Below are positions 55,215 to 64,000 of a stretch of 64,000 nt of DNA, piece by piece. A program made the position numbers and the translations under genes. The notes under the pieces are model-generated. The model had not been told where the DNA came from and made no database searches. It saw only the letters and a program-made list of their open reading frames with translations. Origin of the DNA: Tubiluchus corallicola (taxonomy: Eukaryota; Priapulida; Priapulimorpha; Priapulimorphida; Tubiluchidae); the NCBI GenBank assembly GCA_030141605.1, contig JAQGDQ010000064.1:426116-490115 (forward strand). The letters run 5' to 3'. Position 1 is the first letter of the stretch, and each line of letters starts with the position of its first letter.

Positions 55215-55293
55215 TTTACCTCAATATTTTCACATGTAGGTCACAAAACATATCCAGTGTGGAAATTCTCTTGCTGTAACATTGTAGAATCAC
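55215..55293 (-). promoter_or_regulatory. DCAF15: Probable 5' UTR exon part and splice acceptor of DCAF15
   Basis: On the minus strand a strong pyrimidine tract and acceptor (TTTAATTCTTTTCAG) end at 55294. A 79-nt leader without an in-frame upstream coding extension then runs to the ATG. If used, the first non-coding exon lies further upstream, within 55.3-63 kb. Confidence 0.45.
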
Positions 55294-57769
55294 CTGAAAA
55301 GAATTAAACTAATTAGAGAATTATTACTTATACTAATAATTAATCAGTATAATCGAATTTGGCATTGTCCTGATCAATTCTACCACCAAAGCAAGTCCAA
55401 ACCGACATCACTAAGTACTATCACAGTTGAAATCATTGTCATCATCAACATTGCTATCAATGTAGTCACCAAAAATAATAATGGTTGTCAATGACTAGAC
55501 ATTATTTACCGACATTTGGTGTGCTGTGACTATATCATTGTTCATTACCACTATCATAATTTGCACAAATCTAAACTCATCACTAATGTAAAACAATATA
55601 CACCTACTTTAATTCAAGTTAAGCTTGTGATAGAACAGGCTTTTAAAAAAATCACTATATCAGACAAGTAGTACAAATTTTCAACACTGGATGTTCAACA
55701 CCGTATTTATTCAAGGCAGATTTCCAGGGTGCCTCAAAGAAAAATGGAAAGTTGAAAAACCGTTAATTTTACACTTAACAGTTATTGCTCCAAACTGCAT
55801 ATAAACTGCTAGCAAGGAAGTAACTTATTCTTATTCAACCCAAGTGCATGCAACCAGTGGTTTTGTTACTGAACTTGGCATAAAAAGCACTTTCATCCAG
55901 AATATGAGAATAAGCATTGAAGATTTGAAGTCTGAGTTTAAAGTCTGAGCCTAAAAACAAGAAGAAAAGGTTCGACCTCTGATCCTAATTAAGAATCTCT
56001 GATCTCTGGTAACTGTAATTTTTCCTTGGTGATTAATGTAATAGGAAATTAATTGTTTACTTCAAAAGAAATGTGGAAGTTCATTTTCTGGAAGCATCGT
56101 CAACACCTCGCTTGATGAGATGTAAGATGAGACCTTTTTAGTTGCTGCTTGCTTCACAGTCTTCTGTACTTCCATAATCTTCAGATGGCTAAAACAGGCT
56201 CACCGTGCAGAATACATAGCATTGTTTTGTAGCAAAAGCATTCTTTACAAATTTAATGCAGGAATGAAAAACCATTTTCACACTTTCCACGGTCAAGCCT
56301 ACACTTTCTGATGTTTTTCACACAAAACCGAACTAGAGGTTTAAAACATATCTGAGAATTTCAAGGCTTAGTTAATGAAAAAGCCAGGAATGGTAAATTT
56401 GTAAAAAAGGTCAATTTGACCAAGGTAAACATCTTTCATGAACCACATTACCAACCACTCAGAATACTATTAACAAAGTTTATAGATAACTACTACTTAT
56501 TAACCAAATGCAATAAATTGACCACACCGTAGTCTCCCAAACACCCAGAATGCATTGCATGAAAACAGATTCCCATTGTTAGCTACACAATAAAGAGCAA
56601 GACGATCATTGTCATCAGTTGCAGAATGTTACTAAACTTGTTGTTGTATCGGATTGTAAAGCGACAAATTATAAAAACTGCTTAAAGCTGCATTAAGCAG
56701 CCAAAAATACATGTTTGTTTTACAAATCACATTTAACATAAAGCAAAAATTAGCGAAATTGTTCATTTGTTGTGTTTTACTGAATAGTTTTAAGACGGAC
56801 AGAATGATCAAGTGTGTTCACTTGCTGTCACAGATTTGAATGCACAGATAGAGATTGATAGGCTTGCAGAAAAGTGAGGTAACAACGGGTGCCATGCTCT
56901 AATACTAATTCTATGGTCTGCTGTATAGCAAACAATGGGCACAATGCTGTACAACAGAAAAACTGCATTCAATTGTATGGCAAAAACAGCCACACTTTTT
57001 AAGTTTTGAAGCAGTGGCATCAGGCCCATTTCCCACTACATGATCAGCTTTTAAACTGTCAAACTAAAACTTATTAACAGAAACTGTCAGTCTAAACACT
57101 GACACATGTTTACATGCCATCAAACTTTACTCTGGTAGAATTGGTATCCAGCTAGGGGTATCAGTCTGCAAGTATCAGTGAGGCAATAGTTACAAAATTA
57201 GGAATCAGTCAGCTTATTTTAGAGAAATTTTATGATTTTTTCAAATGAGACCAAACTGCATGATTATTAAATGCATGTAGTTTAACGTTAATACAACATG
57301 CATACTTTAACACGCAACTTACTTGTACACTTAATCAACTCTCAGTCCATTTCAAATTACACTATCAATGATTATGAAATGGATGAAATATAAAATTAGC
57401 ATAATGCTGCGAAGTAAACAATAATTTCAACTTAACTACTAAATGGCTATAAAGTTATAATAAAACTAAAATTTTTAATAGTTTAATTTAAACTGCATTA
57501 TACCATAATATAAAGTTTAAATTTCTTACCCGGTTCACAAAAAAAATAAAACATGATAAATTTAAACGTTTAAATTGTGGCTTCTAAAACACATGTATGT
57601 GCTTTGTAATTTTTTAGTTGTCCATTGAAGACGGTCATATCCATTTATGGAAATAAACAATCAATATGATATCACAAACGCGAGATGGTAATGACTGTTG
57701 GATCTCAGTTTGTCAGTTTAATAATAATAACTTTCATTTAAAATCGGCTTTAAATTCAACAGGCGACAA

Positions 57770-57985
57770 AAGCCTGCCACAAGGCTTTATTTCCGACTGT
57801 AAATAACAAACTATACCAACATAACAAAGATTATTATGACCCCACTTCTACCCTAAATACCACGAGCCAGGCTGGGCAACAGCAGGTATCATTTTGAAAG
57901 TCTTTGGTATGACCCAGCTGTAGTAACAAAATCACATCCTCCTAGGCAGAAACTAGACGCATTACCACTAGACTGTAGTGCCTGG
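57770..57985 (-). repeat. SINE-like repeat with A-box
   Basis: On the minus strand, GTCTAGTGGTAATGCGTCTA (A-box-like) is followed by a degenerate B-box region, then a body GCTGTTGCCCAGCCTGGCTC and TATTTAGGGTAGAAGTGGGG, and an end near CTTGTGGCAGGCTTTTGTCG. This is the layout of tRNA-headed SINEs with a conserved central body. Confidence 0.45.
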
Positions 57986-59529
57986 TGTTAAATTTGTTTC
58001 GTTTTTGTTTTATTTGCTTGTTGTTTTTGTTTGTTGAATTCATGACAGTTTGATATCAGTAACTTTGTTTGTCAAAGTAAAAGTTTGCCAGTTTTGCTAC
58101 GTACATGACCAACTTAAAGTAAAACTTACAAGTTTGATAAAAAAGTTGAACGTCTTAGAGTGGTGTTATACTATGAGTGTCAGTGAAAATGTGCTGAAAC
58201 TATATTAAGAACAAAGTTAAAATTAATTTCCTAAGACATCAGGTAGGGTTGCACATACCTCTAGTAAGAATTAGAATTTGAATAAAAAAAATAATACCCG
58301 ATTTTAATATTTATTGATCAACGTTTATGACAATGTATATGTTTTACTTGTATTAGTTGTAATAATTATAATTAATATAAAATCATATTTTACATAGGGC
58401 TTAGTGTGTTAAACTTTAATTCAATAAGGAACCCAAATATACATGCAGGAAAATTCATTTACTTGTTTTAAATCTTGTTACCGGGCTCGGTGGAATTTGC
58501 ACAGGCCATTAGGCTCTCTATGCTTAGCGTCATTTGGCGCACGACTACAAACCCACTTTTACCTCGAGGTGTTATACTGTCATTATTAGGAGTGTATAAG
58601 CCGCCGAAGTACCGTACTGATTTCTTTATACGTGAAGTTATCATTATTAGTCAAAATTTTCGGCGAGCACCTTAGAACGACGAACGAGCTGCCGAAAAAT
58701 CTGTACTTAACACCATAATAGTTTTCAAAAATTACTGAAATGCTCTCATGGTATAATATGGGAAATTATCGCTAACAACATTTACGATTTTGAGCGTCGT
58801 CAACGCCCTTACCGTCTTTGCTATGAGCGAGCACATCCAGAATTTCCAGATCGTCCAGGTATGGGTACTGGGTAATCGACTAATCGGGTCTGGGTTTGGG
58901 TCCGGGATTGTCAGATTCGTCACCCATCAGGCTCAATCATGAACCCGTGCACATGCACAGGGCCATAACAAAGGCAATTATAATAATAGTTATAGTAATG
59001 CGTGTTGAAGAAACCTATGGATGAGATTAGTCTGAGTATAAAAATTTTGAACCCTAGAATATCTTGCTCTTGTACAAATTTCAGCACAATGGATACTGAA
59101 CTCCAGATTTTGTGATGCATTTATTCTGAGATCTCGTACATTATTAGACAGTCTCTCTTTTCTGATTTCGTAAGAAAAATTCCTCGAAAATTTGACTATA
59201 AAAATCTGCAAAATCTGAAAATTGTTTTTGCACTGTCCCCCCTACCCTTAGTAAAAGCTTGTGTTATATCCTAAGAGCAACATCAGACAGATAAGGAAAT
59301 TATTAAGCAATACACATTAGTATTGATTTCTGAAACTCTCTGAAAAGCTATGTAAGTTGAGCTCAAGCTGCTCCCTACCATGAATGACACAATGGTACAC
59401 AAATATGTTACCTGTGAATGAGAACATAATCAGGAAGACCTTTTGAAAAATATTTAGATGAATATGATAAAAAAGACAAGCTTACTGTTGTGGCCAATTT
59501 AATTAATTTCTATTACTTGTCATATAAAC

Positions 59530-60060
59530 TAGAACATACAGAGCAAAGAACGAGCATGCATGAGTCTTGTGGACCCAGTGCTTGAGTATAGCCAGACTGT
59601 CTCGGATCCGCACACTACCAGTTTAGTGACAAAACTGGAATCAGTTCCGAGAAGAGCTGTTAGGTTTATCCTGAGCCGAGCATTATAGGAGAACATCAAG
59701 TGTGACTACTATATAGATGATGACTGAGCTAAATTGGTGTCCACTAGTTGAGTAATGCAGGACGGCTAGTCTTCTAATGTTCTACAAAATACACCACCAT
59801 CTAGTAGCTGTTGATATGCCTCTCCAGTCAAAATACCACACTCTCTTATCCTTTACACCCGACAAACTCATATTGTGCATGCAACATACCAATTCACTTG
59901 CGATTATCACCTTCACTCTTCTTTCCTATGCACCACAAAGAAAACCACTGGCCAGAGTCAACAGTCCAGCTTGGCTCTCTCGATTCTTTCGGAGTGTCAT
60001 ACATTTGATCTAAACTGGATTAAGGTACTCCGCAGCATATTGATTGCGATGTAGGTTGTG
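59530..60060 (+). mobile_element. LINE (CR1/Jockey-like) RT C-terminus relic, plus strand
   Basis: SLVDPVLEYSQTVSDPHTTS followed by KLESVPRRAVRFILSR is the typical post-RT segment (LVRPxLEYASxVWDPHT...KLExVQRRAARF). Stops and frameshifts follow. No RT catalytic core remains. Confidence 0.75.
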
Positions 60061-60469
60061 ATACCACTGCCTTGAGGACTTTGAGGACATTTTTATTCCA
60101 TTTATTATGCACCAAGGTAAACAGTTTTATCTCCACTGGGTGAAGCCTTACACTAGCATGAAATTGAAAAAACTGAGAGCACAGCCATGTGTTTGAGTAT
60201 TCAATTTGATGAAGTTAACACATTATCACAAAAAAGAAGAATTATTCTTACTAACTTTCTAGCACTTTTAGTTGTTCTCATTTAATTAGCTTACCTGATG
60301 CCTGATACCTTTGTCTTCGGGCTCTTCTTTAAAGTCTAAACCACATTCTGCCCATACTTTATATCACTTCAAAGATAGGAGAATTTCATTTGCACAAAGT
60401 TAGGTGACTTTTTACTGGTATTTATATGATGGCCTCCTGTTATAGCTCATCCCGTACGTTTATCATACC

Positions 60470-60720
60470 CTCAATGAAGAGTTTAGTTTCAAGTTCAGTT
60501 TTCTTTTTTTAAAATAATTTTTGTGTGCCCTCGAGTTCTGGTGTATTACATAGCTTCCGTGAAGAAATTTTCTATAGCAATTTTGTCTATGTTGTTTGCT
60601 ATGCGATGCACTTGTATCAGGTCTCCTCTGATTCCCTGTAGTTCAGGGATGGCCAATTTAGGAACTCCAATTTTGCTGTGTAGGGTAGATCTTTTGTATG
60701 TCTTAATAGTTTTGATGTTC
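60470..60720 (-). mobile_element. LINE C-terminal relic, minus strand
   Basis: Minus-strand GVPKLAIPELQGIRGDLIQV, HRIANNIDKIAIENFFTEAM and, after a stop, TRTRGHTK correspond to the C-terminal block RGDLIQxYKI...FF...TRGH of CR1-like elements. A short fossil opposite in orientation to the 59.5-kb relic. Confidence 0.65.
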
Positions 60721-61631
60721 TCCGCTAGCTTTTCACTTGCTGGACGTTAGCATTTTAATTGTCTAGTATTTATGTTAATTAACTTTGCGTTTTTGTCAAT
60801 AGTTTTTGCCATGATGAATTGATGATACCAGAAATTGTTTCTTCGAAATAAACGTGAATCTAACTGAATTGCAATAAAACCGAACTGATTCAAATTGTAT
60901 TTTCGCATTATTTTCAAATCGCGTAAAAAGCCGAAAAGATTTATTATAGAATTATCAAAGTGTGAAAATTTAAATTTCATCAATAATAATTATTGTATGT
61001 TGATAATTACTGTTTCAGAAAAATATCATATCAGAGGCAGAATCATTTACTTTGTTTCGAATTAACATTTTAAAATACTTTTTTATGCTGGCTGCCTGCG
61101 GCCGAGGACTTGATTCACTTGTTTTCGCGCCGTTAATTAATTATTTTTGTTAGCTATATACCTTTTTAAAAGGCTTAAGTTAAGTTTTTCTGGTTTATTC
61201 ATAATGACCATGCCTTTTGTTCCAGCAGAGCCGGACTTTACTCAGGAATTCATAGTCCAGACGACCCACAGTGGCTATGCTAATAATAATATTCTATCAG
61301 GCTGTATATTGTCATGCTGTTGTTGTTACACCACTACGTTGACCCACATAATTTCTCTAAATTTTATCACTTGTATGATCCAAGCATTGACTTACTAGTG
61401 TGCTCGTGTTTACTGAACATCCTTGTTCACTGCATGATTTCCAAACCCTTTTTTAGCTACCTCACGTTTCAACAGATGTTACGTCGCATCACTTTCCTTC
61501 AACAGTGGACACATCAAATCATCCTTTATTTTTATAATTACACTTTAGTTTTGTCATGTTTAATTTCCATTCAGTATTGTTATACCATACCATACTATAC
61601 CACTACTCTTAAAATATAAGAGTGGTAAAGG

Positions 61632-62560
61632 TTATTCGGGCAAGTTCATTGTAAGCCCATAATATTTCTTATCTAAGTATCTATCCAGCTTGTTCTTGAA
61701 ATTGTTCACTGAAGAGGCTTTAACAATTTCAGATGGGAGTAAATTCCACTCTCTAGCCACCCTTTCCATGAAAAAATATTTTCTACAATCCCATTTAGCT
61801 CTATGTTCACAAATTTTAAGAGAGTGCCCTCTGGCTCTGCCATCATTTGCCAGTGTAAACATTTTTTCTCTTTCAATTTCACCTAACCCATGCATAATCT
61901 TATATGCTTGTATCAAGTTTCCTCTATATAACTCCTCAACTCTAAGGTTGTAAGTGAGCATTTTCTAAGCTTTCCTTGATATTACATTTCCTCCATAGCT
62001 TCAGTCATGCTGGTCGTCCTACCCTGCACACCCTGCAAAGTTCAATGTCTTTTCTATTGTGTGGATTCCATGCTGGTATACAATGCTCTAATTTGGTCTT
62101 AGTAACTTTTGTACAATTTCATATTGTCGTAATGTCTCTGGATGCAAACTGTCTCTTTATTGTTCTTAATGCTTGATTAGCTTGCAGATTTCAAGTCTTC
62201 AGTTACTGTCACACCCAAGTCCTTTTCTTCTCTAATAGACGCCGACTCTGGTTCATTCATGTAACACACCTTATCAGGGTTGTTGATCCAAAGTACGTGA
62301 CCTTGCATTTATCAACATTAAAAGTCTGCCAATCCATGCTAATCCATTTCAGATGCATAACTGGTTTAAATCATTTTGCAGCTTACTAGCACCATGCTCA
62401 GATGGTACCTGCCTATAAATTTTTGTTTCATCGGCAAATTTGATCATGTTACTCTGCACAGATGCCTCAGCATCATTGATGAAAATTACAAAGAGCAGCA
62501 GACTGAGAACGGACTCCTGTGTAACACCACTCTTGACCTCTAGAAATGATGATGTGCACC
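61632..62560 (-). mobile_element. CR1-like LINE relic with RT core, minus strand
   Basis: Minus-strand SGVTQESVLSLLLFVIFIND (GVPQGSVLGPLLFLIYIND block) and IKFADETKIYRQVPSEHGAS (FADDTK block with second Asp replaced by Glu) lie at 62.54-62.38 kb. The C-terminal frame at 61961-61632 reads EELYRGNLIQAYKIMHGLGE, then RARGHSLKI and REWNLLPSEIVKASSVNNFK. Stops separate the parts. Confidence 0.82.
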
Positions 62561-63251
62561 CATAATTAACTACTCTGTTTTCTGTGTGCCAAAACCTGCA
62601 TTTTTTTCTAACCTACAGTATTTCCCGTTCTCCCGTTTCCAACAAACTTCTTTCATTTCTCCGAACCTCTCATGTCTATACCAACAATTTTCTCCACGAA
62701 AACAGTGTAGTCCAGGGCGGAAGCTTCAGGAAGTCCTAAAATAAGATATGCTAATATAAATAAATTATTTCACACATTTCAATCAAAAAAGTGTGAAATA
62801 TAATGTGCAGCACTAACAGACAACAACTATGATTTTGTGTGCGAGGGTAGTTTCGTGACTGTAAATAGCCTGAAGGAAGCTACCCGTCTCTGTGGGTGGA
62901 GACGTTTTGTCTGACGTATTGATCGCCAAAGATGGTGCCATCATCGGAACTGTGGCCTAATTGGTTATATATATGTGGGAGGTGTGGTGTAGATTATTGT
63001 TCTGAGTTTATGTGCAAAATTCTTTTTGCAGGGTTTGGCTAATCGATGGTATATATTTATGTATATATATAAATCCAGAAACCACCAAAATTAATATATA
63101 GGATGTGATGATGGACCTCTGTGTTCTTCTGTGTACCTCTGTAGAAAGACTATTAAGTTTACCACTGTAAAAAATAGCAGTATTCCTATTGTTCCTATTT
63201 TTACAACAGTGTGCTAATACAGAAAATCATGTCCTGTCTTTTACTTAACAG

Positions 63252-63608
63252 ATTACCATGAATGATGTAGGAGTAGAAGCTGGCGTAGAAAATGGCAATT
63301 CTTTGCTTCAACAATCATTCCAATCAGCATTAACATGTGATAAAAGTAAAAATGCTGCAACTTACGTACAAGTGTTTTGTGATCATTCTGTTTTTAAAAA
63401 TGAACCACTGGATAGTAATGATGTAGAATATAAAGGAAGAAGAAAGTCTTGTTCTTTGTATCAGCCAGTTTATGATGTAGGTAACGCAGTAAATGCCCTC
63501 AACAATTTGAAGTCGAGAACAACTGAGACCGTGAAAGATGCTAATGTGCATGATGAACACAGGGAACATGTTTGTAGTTCGATACCTCAAGGTGACACTG
63601 TCAGTTAA
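63252..63608 (+). CDS. Unrecognised exon with 116-codon frame (complete small protein or terminal exon)
   Basis: A plausible acceptor (TTTTACTTAACAG) ends at 63251. It is followed by ATTACC and ATG 63258 in good start context, then an open frame of 116 codons to TAA 63608 and AATAAA at 63807-63812. The protein is hydrophilic (MNDVGVEAGVENGNSLLQQ..., KNEPLDSNDVEYKGRRKSCS) with no membrane segment. FKNEPLD resembles a SUMO-acceptor-type motif. I do not recognise the family. It could be the last exon of a gene starting to the left, or a gene whose first exon is non-coding. Supported by splice site, start context and poly(A) signal only. Confidence 0.45.
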   Translation: MTMNDVGVEAGVENGNSLLQQSFQSALTCDKSKNAATYVQVFCDHSVFKNEPLDSNDVEYKGRRKSCSLYQPVYDVGNAVNALNNLKSRTTETVKDANVHDEHREHVCSSIPQGDTVS

Positions 63609-64000
63609 TGGAACATAACTTATGTATAGGTTTTTTTGATAAATATTAATGTTATACAACTCTATCATTTTAATGTTCGTATACTCCGTTTTCATGGTCA
63701 CTTGAACATATTTCAAGTGACATAAATATGTTTTTTCTTGAAATATTTTACCTCCGGAGTTTCACGGTGACACAATTTTTTGGGGGATTGGTAAGCTTGC
63801 ACGTCTAATAAATGTATCCAAAATTTAATATAATATTAATTAGCAAAAAGTTTGATTGTTTTTTAAAATATACTACTGATCAGTAATATATTAATTTTGA
63901 TCAGTTATGCCTGTAACCAGATAAAAACAAATTTGAATTCAAATTAATGTTTAATCTCTCATTGTTTCCAATTACTAGAGCTCTGGACTTTGTCTCTTGA

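Larger units (their letters stand above)
55294..63251. other. Repeat-rich region upstream of DCAF15
   Basis: 8 kb without a recognisable host coding exon. It holds a SINE-like unit (57.77-57.99 kb), a plus-strand LINE relic (59.53-60.06 kb), two minus-strand LINE relics (60.47-60.72 and 61.63-62.56 kb), and possibly promoter or 5' UTR exons of DCAF15 and of the 63252 gene. 55.3-57.7 kb shows nothing I can name. Confidence 0.55.

Noticed and set aside
62880-62960. GATGATGGCACCATCTTTGG (minus strand) near AAACGTC, like tails of some Penelope-type elements
   Set aside because: Only a short motif-level resemblance. There are no reverse transcriptase or GIY-YIG blocks nearby.

Overview
The window is AT-rich nuclear DNA from a bilaterian invertebrate; the phylum cannot be fixed from the sequence. 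The evidence is spliced genes with GT-AG introns of 0.1-7 kb, recognisable animal gene families, and a background of DNA transposons, LINE remnants and tRNA-derived SINEs. There are four recognisable protein-coding genes and one unassigned exon.

Layout. 1-5056 (+) holds the last three coding exons of a ZDHHC17/HIP14-type palmitoyltransferase. It converges with a complete six-exon gene on the minus strand (12528 to 6333) for a 361-residue Ntn-hydrolase of the isopenicillin-N acyltransferase/tan family. After about 6 kb of repeat-bearing intergenic DNA comes the dominant gene of the window: a minus-strand KIAA1549-family (DUF3827-type) membrane protein. I rebuilt it from 15 coding exons (51009 down to 18479). 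All splice phases agree, and the total of 14,454 nt (4,817 residues plus stop) is divisible by three. One 10.8-kb exon (31938-42773) encodes about 3,610 residues of Ser/Thr/Asn-rich, sequon-rich mucin-like ectodomain. It is followed by a short conserved juxtamembrane region, one transmembrane helix and an ~800-residue cytoplasmic tail. Upstream on the same strand lies an uninterrupted 614-codon DCAF15 gene (55214-53370). The right end (55.3-63.2 kb) is mostly LINE and SINE debris, followed by an exon of an unrecognised gene at 63252.

Mobile and repeated DNA is concentrated in introns and intergenic DNA: a foldback hairpin element (43-176), a TIR element (301-756), two hAT-like elements with 8-bp target duplications (2532-3161 and 13888-14093), a 42-bp minisatellite (16.56-17.15 kb), a (TC)51 tract, a pogo/Tigger-like TIR element that keeps an acidic C-terminal coding piece (27126-27538), a sense-oriented but disabled CR1/L2-like LINE inside the large KIAA1549-like intron, and further LINE relics at 59.5-62.6 kb.

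The genes do not form a pathway. They encode, in order, a Golgi-type protein palmitoyltransferase, a probable N-acyl/amide hydrolase, a giant cell-surface glycoprotein and a CUL4-DDB1 substrate adaptor. The most unusual items are the giant mucin exon with its internal in-frame duplications, the partial duplicate of a KIAA1549 exon, and the transposase-tail MITE.
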